Assembly: GCF_900115055.1 (NCBI RefSeq) | Contig: NZ_FOVD01000001.1 | Coordinates: 186,001 to 250,000, forward strand | Source of the DNA: Chryseobacterium oleae | GTDB taxonomy: Bacteria; Bacteroidota; Bacteroidia; Flavobacteriales; Weeksellaceae | DNA length: 64,000 nucleotides | Direction of reading: 5' to 3' | Part shown: one piece after another, positions 8,658 to 16,783 of the stretch | Layout: every line of letters starts with the position of its first letter | Position numbering within the stretch: the stretch's first letter is position 1 | Position numbers and translations under genes: made by a program | The notes under the pieces: model-generated | What the model was told of the DNA's origin: nothing | Seen by the model: the letters and a program-made list of their open reading frames with translations, nothing else | Databases searched by the model: none

Positions 8658-8665
8658 CAAAGGTA
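8658..8665 (-). promoter_or_regulatory. -7 box of the CvfB-like gene
   Basis: TACCTTTG on the minus strand (plus strand CAAAGGTA) predicts a start of transcription near 8653, about 14 nt upstream of the ATG at 8639. It decides between the two candidate starts. No clear -33 TTTG is seen. Confidence 0.6.
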
Positions 8666-8739
8666 CGGAAAATTGAAGATTTTAAAACTACATATACTGC
8701 TTAACCTGAACTTAGGTCAAGAAAATTAAGGTTATGAGG

Positions 8740-8900
8740 GCTTGGAAGCCGGAAGAGGGAGGCTGGAAGTTACTATTGGCCATTCATTTTAGAGGTTCTT
8801 TTAAAATTTGATGAAATGATAGTCTAAAAAAAATAAGAAAAATCATAATAGTTATGCTTTTGGACTTCAAGAACTTCCCTCTTCAAGCTTCAAGCTTCCT
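8740..8900. repeat. Inverted pair of short 7-bp repeat tracts
   Basis: At 8740-8767 the sequence reads as four heptads (GCTTGGA AGCCGGA AGAGGGA GGCTGGA). At 8873-8900 a similar tract appears in the opposite sense (ACTTCCC TCTTCAA GCTTCAA GCTTCCT). The bases between are AT-rich and carry no gene. This accounts for most of the 331-bp gap between the CvfB-like gene and the gene at 8971. Confidence 0.4.
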
Positions 8901-8920
8901 TACATCAAAGAATTTTGAGG

Positions 8921-8952
8921 TTGTCAGACTGAGGATAAAACCTGTACATTTG
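8921..8952 (+). promoter_or_regulatory. Promoter of the secreted protein at 8971
   Basis: TTG at 8921-8923, a 21-bp spacer and the -7 box TACATTTG at 8945-8952. Transcription would begin near 8957, which excludes the upstream ATG at 8854 and supports the ATG at 8971. Confidence 0.65.
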
Positions 8953-8970
8953 ATTCCACAAAATACGGCT

Positions 8971-9426
8971 ATGAAACTCTATTCTTTTCTGATTCTTTGT
9001 CTGCTTACCATCACAGCTCATGCGCAGGTATTGGACAAAACAGTTTTTAATGTGGCCTATCGTTATGCAGGAAGAAATGTATTTCAGGGCGGCTTATCTT
9101 ACAAAATCAATAAATCGAGCCAAAAATCATTTGTAGCAGGGGCTTCGGTATTGTACACTCCCATAAACAGCAAAGCCAAATTTTTACCGGAAGCCAGTTT
9201 TCACTATTCCAACCACGGCGGTTATTTATTTGGTGTTTCTTTAAATCCATATTCCATAGAACCAAGATTGGGAATTTCGCTTTTTAATTTTATGTATCTC
9301 AATACAGGATATGCATTGCCGATCCAAAGAGAAAAATATTTCAAAGGATTGACTTTTGGAGTACAGTTCAATATTGCTCCGGTAAAAAATTCAGATTTTT
9401 ATGAACGTATGAGGTTGATACAATAA
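8971..9426 (+). CDS. Hypothetical exported protein, possibly a small beta-barrel
   Basis: I do not recognise this family. The chosen start gives 151 residues beginning with a clean signal peptide (MKLYSFLILCLLTITAHAQ). A longer frame from 8854 would add 39 residues with no signal features and lies upstream of the promoter. The mature part alternates polar and aromatic residues (FNVAYRYAGRNVFQGGLSYK, SFHYSNHGGYLFGVSL, FNFMYLNTGYALPI), as expected for strands of a small outer-membrane beta-barrel; this is inference. It stands alone, followed by a terminator hairpin shared with the convergent N-acetyltransferase gene. Confidence 0.7.
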   Translation: MKLYSFLILCLLTITAHAQVLDKTVFNVAYRYAGRNVFQGGLSYKINKSSQKSFVAGASVLYTPINSKAKFLPEASFHYSNHGGYLFGVSLNPYSIEPRLGISLFNFMYLNTGYALPIQREKYFKGLTFGVQFNIAPVKNSDFYERMRLIQ

Positions 9427-9428
9427 AA

Positions 9429-9453
9429 AAGAGAAGCTTCAACTTCTCTTTCA
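9429..9453. terminator. Bidirectional terminator hairpin (AAGAGAAG type)
   Basis: AAGAGAAG (9429-9436) pairs with CTTCTCTT (9443-9450) around CTTCAA, with A-runs and T-rich sequence outside. It sits between the stops of two convergent genes and can serve both. It belongs to a set of look-alike hairpins also found at 11414, 12340 and 45895. Confidence 0.75.
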
Positions 9454-9469
9454 ATTTTGGGATCAATTT

Positions 9470-10312
9470 CTATTGCGTTACACTGAAATGGGTCTTGATT
9501 TCCTTCAGTTTTCCATATACTTTTTCTAATAATTCATCAGAAAGGTGATGAAGATTAAAATAGGTTTTGAGGGTAAAAGCCAGCTGATCCAGCTCTGTAA
9601 TCTCTGAACTTTCTTTTCTTCCGTCGTTCCAGCGGATATTCAATGTACCGTTAAAAAGAGCATATCTGGCCTCTTCATCCACTCTGATGATCATTAAAAA
9701 CTGGTTAAACATTGAACCCGGACCCGTCGCAATATACCAATTGGCCATTTCCAGATCTGATTGCTCCACTTCTTCCAGCGAAAATTTATAAATAGGCAGC
9801 CATTCATCCTTTAAAACTTCCAATGTGTAAAAATCTTCTGTTTTTATCAAGCGAAACAGACCATTCGGTGTTTCCTGCTCGATATCTGACTTCAGTATAA
9901 TCGGGGAAGTAAGGGTCATAGATCCGAATCCTACATCAACAAGGTATTTCACACCGTCTATATCCGTGGTAAGCATCATATGGGAGCGTGCGGTTCCGGT
10001 TCCGTCTTTACTACCCCACACCACTCTCGCGAGATGCATTTTTATCGTAAACCCTAAAGTTTCCAAAACATCTTTGAACAATGAATTCTGCTCATAGCAA
10101 TACCCTCCTCTCTGACGTGTAACCAATTTATTGAAGACAGCATCCAATTGTAATGAAGGTGTTTCTCCGGTAAATGTTTCTATATTTTCAAAAGTAATAT
10201 TTTTAGGATGCAGCTGATGAAGTTTTTTCAAAAGCTCTAATTTCCCTATATTTTCTGCTGGTTGTTCTGCCTGTATTCTCTTTAAGTACAGATCCAGTTG
10301 CTGGTTTTCCAT
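9470..10312 (-). CDS. Arylamine N-acetyltransferase
   Basis: A 280-residue cytosolic enzyme of the arylamine N-acetyltransferase (NAT) family, which transfers acetyl from acetyl-CoA to aromatic amines, hydrazines or related compounds. The catalytic triad is visible: Cys72 in RGGYCYEQN, His111 in RSHMML and Asp126 in YLVDVGFG. Length matches the family (about 270-290). A CAAAAATA sequence at 10366-10373 could be its -7 box on the minus strand. The gene lies just downstream of the AraC-type regulator on the same strand, 76 bp apart, so regulation by it is possible but unproven. Confidence 0.92.
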   Translation of the reverse strand: MENQQLDLYLKRIQAEQPAENIGKLELLKKLHQLHPKNITFENIETFTGETPSLQLDAVFNKLVTRQRGGYCYEQNSLFKDVLETLGFTIKMHLARVVWGSKDGTGTARSHMMLTTDIDGVKYLVDVGFGSMTLTSPIILKSDIEQETPNGLFRLIKTEDFYTLEVLKDEWLPIYKFSLEEVEQSDLEMANWYIATGPGSMFNQFLMIIRVDEEARYALFNGTLNIRWNDGRKESSEITELDQLAFTLKTYFNLHHLSDELLEKVYGKLKEIKTHFSVTQ

Positions 10313-10388
10313 AATGCTGATATTTTAAATTTATTCTTATTCAAATATCGGGATTGTTCAGGGTTCAAAAATAGGTCAAAAGAGACAA

Positions 10389-11306
10389 TTATGAGGACAA
10401 ATCAATCATTTTCCGGTATTCACGGGGCGTCATTCCGGATTGCTTTTTAAAAAACCTCGCAAAGTACGAAGGATCACTGATCCCTATTGCATAGGCCGCT
10501 TCACTAATGCTCATTTCGAAGATCGATAAAAACGCTTTGGCTTCAATCATGAGAAACTTATTGATAAATTCTGAAGCCGTAGAACCGGTGAAATCTTTCA
10601 CACATTTATTCAGATGATTTGGGGTGACATTCAGCATTGAAGCATATTCATGAACGTTGTGGATCTTATGAATATTTTTCGTTACTGCTTTTTTAAATTT
10701 CAGAACCAATTTTTCATTAGCTGTCCATTTAATCTCCGGTAAGGTTTTGATAATTTCCTTCAGTTCACCCAGAAAACACATCAGATAAAAGCTGATGAGC
10801 TGTGTATTTCTTTCGTTTTTTTCGCTATTATTTAAACGTTCCATCCGGTTGAGAAGTGGCAATAAAGTGTCTGCCGAATCCACAGGAATGACATAGCGGT
10901 TATGAGAATCCAGATAATTTAAAATTTCCAGAAGGTATTTAATCTGATCATTTTTTGCAATAAAATCATCAGAAAAATGACAGTAAAAGCCTTCAATATC
11001 TTCAGAAAGCAGATCGATGGTTCTTATTTTTTCCGGGGCCAGCAGTAAAATGGATCCGGCAGAAAGATGATAGTGTTCGTTGTATACAGTCTGCTCCAGT
11101 CTGCCTTTGGTCACCCATACAAAATCATTCACTGTTTTCCGGTGAGGGAGAAAAGGAGTCCGGAGCTTCACTTTTGTTGTGGACAGTTTTGAAATAAAAA
11201 AATCATTGATTGTCTTATCCTTCCAGTGCTTCTCATCAGTTTCAATGAATGCTGAAAAATTCTCCGGTTTATATTCCGGTACGATTTGTTTTTTATCCAT
11301 GATCAT
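10389..11306 (-). CDS. AraC-family transcriptional regulator
   Basis: A 305-residue regulator with an N-terminal cupin-like sensing domain and a C-terminal AraC DNA-binding domain of two helix-turn-helix motifs. The C-terminal signature is ISDPSYFARFFKKQSGMTPREY, preceded by HEYASMLNVTPNHLNKCVKDFTG in the first HTH. The translation may start at the first Met or two codons later (MDKKQIVPEY). It is upstream of the N-acetyltransferase gene on the same strand. The effector is unknown. Confidence 0.88.
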   Translation of the reverse strand: MIMDKKQIVPEYKPENFSAFIETDEKHWKDKTINDFFISKLSTTKVKLRTPFLPHRKTVNDFVWVTKGRLEQTVYNEHYHLSAGSILLLAPEKIRTIDLLSEDIEGFYCHFSDDFIAKNDQIKYLLEILNYLDSHNRYVIPVDSADTLLPLLNRMERLNNSEKNERNTQLISFYLMCFLGELKEIIKTLPEIKWTANEKLVLKFKKAVTKNIHKIHNVHEYASMLNVTPNHLNKCVKDFTGSTASEFINKFLMIEAKAFLSIFEMSISEAAYAIGISDPSYFARFFKKQSGMTPREYRKMIDLSS

Positions 11307-11408
11307 TCAGTAACCAATTAAATGAAATATGATTGTTCTAGACTTATGTAAAGGTACAAAAGTTAATGGGGATCATAATTTGCTTTAGTCTTAATCTGAA
11401 TTTTAAAC

Positions 11409-11435
11409 AAAAAAGAGAAACATTACTGCTTCTCT
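11409..11435 (-). terminator. Terminator of the DUF4476 gene
   Basis: AGAGAA (11414-11419) pairs with TTCTCT (11430-11435). Read on the minus strand the stem is followed by a T-run. It lies within 10 bases of the stop codon at 11443. Confidence 0.65.
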
Positions 11436-11442
11436 CTATATT

Positions 11443-12297
11443 TTAGGATTTTGCGACAAACTCCATGAGTTCCCTCTTGCTGTTTTCAAAATCAAATGCA
11501 TCGTAGACTAAGAAATACCTGTTTTTATCTGCACATCTTTTGTACATCGATTTAGCCAGTGCCAGTTTATTGTTATCAAAACTGATATATTTCACCAGAT
11601 CTCTGATTTGTGCAGAAGTGAACATAGAGCTGCGCATCTGCTGATTGATCAGAGCCAGTTTACCATCATCGAACTTTTCGTTTTTCTGCAACATATCAAA
11701 AAACTGACGGAAAGTATTATTATCCATTACATTTCCTGAATTATATCCGTCTCCCGGATGATTTCCATAGGGATTATTCCAGACATCATTCCAGTCATTA
11801 AAACCGTAAGACTGGCTTTTAACAGGGTAAAGATCCAGTAAGTAAAGACCTTCATTGGTGAAGAAATCCAGAACCATTCTGTTGTTGTTACGCAGCATTA
11901 GAGTTGTTCTGTACAGCAAAAATCCATTTTCATAGATCGATACAGGCATTTTACCGGATTGTAGGTCAAAAAAACGGTATTTTCCGGAACCGTTTGAAAT
12001 CATCTGGTCACCAACTTCAACCGTGAAAAAGCCTTGCTCAGGGATTCTCAGAAAAACTTCTGCGTAACCATAGTTTTTATTCCACTGATAGTTTGGATTT
12101 TTTGATGTATGGTTTGAATTACCTGTCTGATTATATTTTGACTGATCAAAACCCTTCCCTTTTGTCTTTGCATTTCCGGAAACCTGCATTTCTGCTGTGG
12201 AAGCTTCATTTTTTAAAAGCTCGCCTGCCTTTCCTGCTTCCTGAGCAAACGAATATATTGCTGCAAAAAACGCTAAACCTATAAAAAATTTCTTCAT
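11443..12297 (-). CDS. Exported DUF4476-domain protein
   Basis: A 284-residue protein with a signal peptide (MKKFFIGLAFFAAIYSFAQ). A low-complexity linker rich in N, G and K follows. A middle beta-rich segment has a PEGA-like turn (FFTVEVGDQMISNGSGKYRF). The C-terminal region of about 90 residues matches DUF4476 (DMLQKNEKFDDGKLALINQQ, then IRDLVKYISFDNNKLALAKS), a helical domain of unknown function common in Bacteroidota. Probably periplasmic or surface located. It has no co-directional partner in close contact and is bracketed by terminators. Confidence 0.82.
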   Translation of the reverse strand: MKKFFIGLAFFAAIYSFAQEAGKAGELLKNEASTAEMQVSGNAKTKGKGFDQSKYNQTGNSNHTSKNPNYQWNKNYGYAEVFLRIPEQGFFTVEVGDQMISNGSGKYRFFDLQSGKMPVSIYENGFLLYRTTLMLRNNNRMVLDFFTNEGLYLLDLYPVKSQSYGFNDWNDVWNNPYGNHPGDGYNSGNVMDNNTFRQFFDMLQKNEKFDDGKLALINQQMRSSMFTSAQIRDLVKYISFDNNKLALAKSMYKRCADKNRYFLVYDAFDFENSKRELMEFVAKS

Positions 12298-12334
12298 AAA
12301 ATAAATTTGCTTTGTCGATTTCCATTTTTATGCC

Positions 12335-12364
12335 AAAAAAAAGAGAAGCATACTACTTCTCTTT
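12335..12364 (-). terminator. Terminator of lpdA
   Basis: AAAGAGAAG (12340-12348) pairs perfectly with CTTCTCTTT (12356-12364) around a 7-nt loop. On the minus strand it runs into eight T. It is 44 bases downstream of the lpdA stop. Confidence 0.8.
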
Positions 12365-12407
12365 AATTTGTTTTATTATTTAAATTTTTAAATCTTTCAA
12401 TTAAAAA

Positions 12408-13811
12408 TTAGATATGGATAGGTCTCTTACCTGTAGCATCCAATGCAGCTTCTTTAATAGCTTCAGCATACGTTGGGTGTGCATGAGAACTTCTTGCCAC
12501 ATCTTCAGCACTTGCACGGAATTCCATTGCAATAACTCCTTCAGCGATAAGGTCGGCTGCTCTTGCTCCGATGATGTGCATTCCTAAAATCTCGTCTGTT
12601 TTCTCGTCAGCGATAATTTTAACCAAACCATCAACGTCACCACTTGCACGGCTTCTACCTAACGCTCTCATTGGGAAAGAACCTACTTTAATGGCCACTC
12701 CTTCTTCTTTCAACTGCTCTTCTGTTTTACCTACTCCTGCAACTTCAGGCCAAGTGTATACAACACCCGGGATTAAGTTATAGTTGATATGTGGTTTTTG
12801 GCCAGCAATGATTTCAGCCACCAAAGTTCCTTCTTCACTAGCTTTGTGAGCAAGCATTGCTCCTTTGATCACGTCACCAATTGCGTAAATGTTCGCAACG
12901 TTAGTCTGTAAATGGTCGTTTGTTTTTACTCTTCCTCTTTCATCAAGTTCTACCCCTGCTTTTTCAAGACCAAGACCGTCTGTATAAGGTTTTCTTCCTA
13001 CAGAAACTAAACAGTAATCTCCTTCTACAACTACCTCTTCTCCTTTTTTATCTTTAGCGGTAACTTTTACAGTATCTCCATTTCTTTCCACTGCAGATAC
13101 AGCGGTAGAAAGCATGAACTTCATTCCCTGCTTTTTAAGAACTTTAGTCAATTCTTTACTCAATGCACCGTCCATTCCAGGGATGATTTTATCCATGAAT
13201 TCAACAACAGTTACCTGAGCTCCTAATCTTAAATATACAGAACCTAGCTCAAGACCGATTACTCCTCCACCGATTACTACCAGGTGTTTAGGAATTTCTT
13301 TAAGGTTTAGCGCTTCTGTAGAAGTGATCACTCTTTCTTTATCAAGACTGATGAAAGGAAGTGAAGACGGTTTAGAACCTGTTGCAATGATGGTATATTT
13401 AGATTCAATGGTTTCAGAAGAACCATCGTTTTTCGTGATTTTGATCTGAGTAGCAGATTCGAAGCTTCCCAATCCTTCAAAAACAGTGATTTTGTTTTTG
13501 TCCATCAAAAACTGGATTCCTTTAGTCGTCTGATCTACCACCTCGTTTTTACGGGCAACCATTCTTGCGATATCAGCCTGTGGCTCATTGATAATGATTC
13601 CGTGACCTGCAAAATTGTGTTTTGCATTTTCGAAATGTTCAGAACTGTCTAAAAGTGCTTTTGACGGGATACATCCAACGTTAAGACAAGTTCCGCCTAA
13701 AGTTGAATATTTTTCAATAATTGCTGTTTTGAAACCTAACTGAGCTGCACGGATAGCAGCTACATAACCACCAGGACCAGAACCTATTACAGTAACATCG
13801 AATTGACTCAT
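12408..13811 (-). CDS. lpdA: Dihydrolipoyl dehydrogenase (E3)
   Basis: A 467-residue flavoprotein that reoxidises dihydrolipoamide with NAD+ in 2-oxoacid dehydrogenase complexes and the glycine cleavage system. The FAD-binding GxGxxG is at the N-terminus (VIGSGPGGYVAAIRAA) and the redox-active disulfide is Cys42/Cys47 in GGTCLNVGCIPSK. The NAD-binding GGGVIGLELGSV is in the middle, and the C-terminal catalytic His445 is in HAHPTYAEA. Full length for the family. No E1 or E2 gene is adjacent, so this looks like a shared stand-alone E3. Confidence 0.96.
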   Translation of the reverse strand: MSQFDVTVIGSGPGGYVAAIRAAQLGFKTAIIEKYSTLGGTCLNVGCIPSKALLDSSEHFENAKHNFAGHGIIINEPQADIARMVARKNEVVDQTTKGIQFLMDKNKITVFEGLGSFESATQIKITKNDGSSETIESKYTIIATGSKPSSLPFISLDKERVITSTEALNLKEIPKHLVVIGGGVIGLELGSVYLRLGAQVTVVEFMDKIIPGMDGALSKELTKVLKKQGMKFMLSTAVSAVERNGDTVKVTAKDKKGEEVVVEGDYCLVSVGRKPYTDGLGLEKAGVELDERGRVKTNDHLQTNVANIYAIGDVIKGAMLAHKASEEGTLVAEIIAGQKPHINYNLIPGVVYTWPEVAGVGKTEEQLKEEGVAIKVGSFPMRALGRSRASGDVDGLVKIIADEKTDEILGMHIIGARAADLIAEGVIAMEFRASAEDVARSSHAHPTYAEAIKEAALDATGKRPIHI

Positions 13812-13854
13812 GTTATTTTATGAATTTGTTTATTATTATCTATCTTAAGTCTCA

Positions 13855-13885
13855 CAAATTTACATATAAATTACCAAGCACCAAA
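13855..13885 (-). promoter_or_regulatory. Promoter of lpdA
   Basis: On the minus strand, TTTG (13882-13885), a 19-bp spacer and the -7 box TAAATTTG (13855-13862). It predicts a leader of about 40 nt before the ATG at 13811. Confidence 0.75.
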
Positions 13886-13942
13886 GTGAGTTTTATCAAT
13901 TTTAAAAATGATAATTATATGCTTTTAGTTTTATGAAAAATG

Positions 13943-14329
13943 TTATTTTATGAATTTTATGTTTTCCTCACTTCCTGCCTTCAGATAAATGGCAGTAAAG
14001 ACCAGTGGTTTTTCAGCTGATGCATTATCAAAATGAAGGATTTTCACATTTTTAGGTTCATAAAAAGCATCTCCTTCACGAAGGATCACTTTCTCCTGTC
14101 CTTCTATCTGAAAAACTGCTTCGCCGGAATTTATTATTCCTAAAACGGGACAGGGGTGCAAATGTTCCGGAGCACCTTGCCCTGCAGCCATCGTGATCTC
14201 CTGAATCTCTGTGGATTTTACTTTCTGATCAAGAGCAGTTTTTAATAATTCTTTTCTGGAGATTGATTTTTGCTGAGCCATCGCTACAACAGCATTCAGC
14301 ATCAAAATAACAATTATAAATGGCTTCAT
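13943..14329 (-). CDS. Exported cupin-domain protein
   Basis: A 128-residue protein with a signal peptide (MKPFIIVILMLNAVVAMAQ) and one cupin barrel. Cupin motif 1 is visible as HLHPCPVLGIINSGE, with metal-ligand-like His residues, and motif 2 as GDAFYEPKNVKILHF. Such small exported cupins bind metal or small ligands; enzymatic activity cannot be assumed. It stands apart from its neighbours on the same strand. Confidence 0.8.
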   Translation of the reverse strand: MKPFIIVILMLNAVVAMAQQKSISRKELLKTALDQKVKSTEIQEITMAAGQGAPEHLHPCPVLGIINSGEAVFQIEGQEKVILREGDAFYEPKNVKILHFDNASAEKPLVFTAIYLKAGSEENIKFIK

Positions 14330-14367
14330 TGATTTGATATTTATTTTTATTCAATCAGCATAAAATA

Positions 14368-14712
14368 CTAGACACTCAACTTTCCCTGTCCAATTGTGCC
14401 TGTACTTTCAAAAAACGAGCCCCCATACACATACCATTCAAGGCTTTCTAAATAATCAACTGTATTTTCTGGGGTCATCTGTAAGCGGTCTTTTTTCGTA
14501 ACGATGCCTTTGTACCATCTTCCCGATTTAGAAAAATGCTCGAATTCAACGAAATAGCGAACCCATATTCTTTGACAAAGTTTACACTGTTGAATCGTTA
14601 CTTCTGCATATCTTCCGTTCGTATGATCTATACCTAATTCAGAACTTCTGTATTCTGTATAGTCCGAAGTCGGTTTTTCACAGGCACATCCAATTTTGGG
14701 GATTTTATTCAT
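14368..14712 (-). CDS. Hypothetical protein with a CxC...CxxC putative zinc site
   Basis: I do not recognise this 114-residue protein. It has no signal peptide or membrane segment. Four cysteines are arranged as CAC near residues 9-11 and CKLC near residues 43-46, which could form a small zinc-ribbon. The second half is rich in aromatic residues (RIWVRYFVEFEHF, LEWYVYGGSFF). The frame has typical local codon use and begins at a single clear ATG. Confidence 0.6.
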   Translation of the reverse strand: MNKIPKIGCACEKPTSDYTEYRSSELGIDHTNGRYAEVTIQQCKLCQRIWVRYFVEFEHFSKSGRWYKGIVTKKDRLQMTPENTVDYLESLEWYVYGGSFFESTGTIGQGKLSV

Positions 14713-14789
14713 TGATGAATATTGATTTTAAATATAATTAATGATGGCCAAATGTAGAAAAATATGAAGTCATATTGCAAATCTGCCCA

Positions 14790-15872
14790 TTATTTCTTCA
14801 TCAGATCCATCAGAACCTTTTCATATTTATCGAGAATGATATTCTTTGAGAATCTTGATCGGATAGAGTTTTTTATCGCATCACGGTTATAGTTCCCCTG
14901 AAGAACCTTCATTATTTTCAGAGAAAAATCTTCATAGTCTTCGATATTGGAAACTTCCCCATTGATCTGATGCTGAATGATCTCATTGATCCCTCCGGGA
15001 CAGTTATTGGCCAGAGAATAGGTTCCGCACGCTCCTGCTTCCAGAAGCACATTCGGGAAACCTTCATACCTTGAAGAAAGGATAAAAAGATCTGCGTATT
15101 TCAGATACTGGTAAGGATTGTCCTGTCTGCCATGAAAAATGACATTCTTTAATCCAAGAAAATCCTTTGTCTGAAGCAAAACATCTTTGTCCTTACCATC
15201 ACCCAGAATATGAAGCATGATATTTTCGTTTTTAAGTCTTGAAAACACTTTCAAAAGATTGTCAAAGCCTTTTCTCGAAGACAAATTTCCGATTGCTACT
15301 ACGTTTTTATAATTGTATTTGAAACAGTCCGGCTTGGTGGAAATGGCCAGTTTTTCGTTTATGAAATCAAAATCTACAGGATTGTTTATTTTGACAATTT
15401 TCTTTTTCTTAATATTGAAATTATCGACAAGATCATTCATCATATCATCACTTTGTGCGATGATCTTCTGGTAGTTATTGTAAAAATTATAGAAGAATTT
15501 AATTTCTTTTCTGGTCACATGCTGCGTAACTACATTGGTTTCCCTTGCGATGAATTTCGTTCTCGGAAAAAGTCTGATAAATAAAGCCAGGTAAGCATTC
15601 ACCTCACCGAAACCTGAAAACACTATGTCCGGTTTTCGTCTGTAAATTTCACCAAGAATAGGCTTTAAAGAATGTCTGATCCGCTCCGTATTGATGTCAA
15701 TGATTTCAACATCTTTTTTCAGAAAATTAAGATATCCGCCCTGTTTGCGGAGCAGCAGGATTTTAGGTTCAAACCGATCTCTGGACAGGTGATTCGCAAT
15801 GGTGGTAACAATCCTTTCTGCACCACCGGTTTCCAGATCCGGCAGAATAAATATGACAGAAATCTTTTTCAT
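14790..15872 (-). CDS. Glycosyltransferase, GT4-like (GT-B fold)
   Basis: A 360-residue glycosyltransferase. The N-terminal acceptor domain starts with ILPDLETGGAERIVTTIANH, a form common in GT4 enzymes that build surface polysaccharides. The C-terminal domain has the nucleotide-sugar motif with the paired glutamates in SRYEGFPNVLLEAGACG (near residue 270). It lies alone rather than in a polysaccharide cluster, so the product could be a capsule, O-antigen or glycolipid. The donor sugar cannot be predicted. Confidence 0.88.
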   Translation of the reverse strand: MKKISVIFILPDLETGGAERIVTTIANHLSRDRFEPKILLLRKQGGYLNFLKKDVEIIDINTERIRHSLKPILGEIYRRKPDIVFSGFGEVNAYLALFIRLFPRTKFIARETNVVTQHVTRKEIKFFYNFYNNYQKIIAQSDDMMNDLVDNFNIKKKKIVKINNPVDFDFINEKLAISTKPDCFKYNYKNVVAIGNLSSRKGFDNLLKVFSRLKNENIMLHILGDGKDKDVLLQTKDFLGLKNVIFHGRQDNPYQYLKYADLFILSSRYEGFPNVLLEAGACGTYSLANNCPGGINEIIQHQINGEVSNIEDYEDFSLKIMKVLQGNYNRDAIKNSIRSRFSKNIILDKYEKVLMDLMKK

Positions 15873-15969
15873 CTATGTAAAATTAGTAAAAAGTTTTGGT
15901 AAGTTTCAAATAATGATAGACGGATCGGCCTAAAGACAAATAGCATTTCTTTTTAGAACCTTAAACGAT

Positions 15970-15998
15970 ATAAAAGTTTTTTTGAAAAAAACTTTTAT
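15970..15998. repeat. 29-bp perfect palindrome with TTTGAAA core, copy 2
   Basis: ATAAAAGTTTTTTT (15970-15983), a single central G and the exact reverse complement (15985-15998). It shares the single-G centre with the palindromes at 7645 and 31808. It lies in a 360-bp gap without genes between the glycosyltransferase and the PH-like gene. Confidence 0.6.
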
Positions 15999-16060
15999 CA
16001 TGAGTGTATGCAGTATAGAGCTGAATGGTTTGAGAATCTGATAGGACTGCATCCTATCTT

Positions 16061-16094
16061 GGGCTAAATCGCCACGTTGTGGCTGATTTAGCCC
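16061..16094. repeat. Long GC-rich hairpin in the same gap
   Basis: GGGCTAAATC (16061-16070) pairs with GATTTAGCCC (16085-16094), and inside it GCCAC (16071-16075) pairs with GTGGC (16079-16083) around GTT, leaving one unpaired T. There is no T-run and it is over 130 bp from either gene, so it looks like an extragenic palindrome rather than a terminator. Confidence 0.65.
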
Positions 16095-16232
16095 AGCAGT
16101 TTTTAATTTTGATTTCTTAAACTTTATGATAAAAAAGTATAGCTTAAAAAATCTTTAGATTTTCTCTTAACTATTCTTTTTCTCTTCACTGATCTTAATG
16201 CTTAAAAAAAACACGCAGATCTTTTTCATCAG

Positions 16233-16781
16233 TTAATGTAAGTAAAAAGTTTTATTAACCTTTAATTTTAAGTTTTCGAAGATGGGAATAATCTCGCTGA
16301 TATTGTCAACACTTAAAAAGGTATATTTGTCTTCATCAAAGTTCATCCCACTTCTTTTAAAAAGAGAAAAAGGCTCATCATTTCTTCCGAAAATAGTCTC
16401 AGGTTCACCAAAAATAATATTTCCAAAAAATTTATTATTCATTTCGATGTTGATCTGATCTATTTCTTCCAATTTTTTTTCCTTTATAATTTCTTTAGTT
16501 GACTTCTCAGCAATAATAATTCGCTCATTGGTAATGAGATAATAATTATTTTTTAAATCTGAATATCTTAGAATCCATCTGAAAAATGCTAAATATAACC
16601 CCGTTCCAAACATAAATATGGCAAAAAAGAAAAAGACAGAAGTCATATTTATAAGTAATAGCATGGAAATTCCTAAATAAAAAAAAGAGAAAACAATTCT
16701 CAGCTTCTCTGTCATATTAAAAAAGAAACCCTTCTTTGGAAGAATTTCTTTTAAAATTATTTCGTTATTCTGTAAATTCAT
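16233..16781 (-). CDS. PH-like (DUF304/bPH2-type) membrane protein
   Basis: A 182-residue protein with two adjacent membrane helices (FSFFYLGISMLLLINM and VFFFFAIFMFGTGLYLAF). A soluble segment follows that begins YYLITNERIIIAEKSTKEII, the typical opening of bacterial PH-like domains (DUF304/YdbT type). It begins 2 bp after the recQ stop codon, so it is probably translated from the recQ transcript. Its role is unknown; a link to RecQ beyond co-transcription is not implied by the sequence. Confidence 0.65.
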   Translation of the reverse strand: MNLQNNEIILKEILPKKGFFFNMTEKLRIVFSFFYLGISMLLLINMTSVFFFFAIFMFGTGLYLAFFRWILRYSDLKNNYYLITNERIIIAEKSTKEIIKEKKLEEIDQINIEMNNKFFGNIIFGEPETIFGRNDEPFSLFKRSGMNFDEDKYTFLSVDNISEIIPIFENLKLKVNKTFYLH

Positions 16782-16783
16782 TC

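Noticed and set aside
8854-8970. 39-residue extension of the secreted protein at 8971
   Set aside because: The promoter at 8921-8952 lies within it and the ATG at 8971 starts a clean signal peptide.
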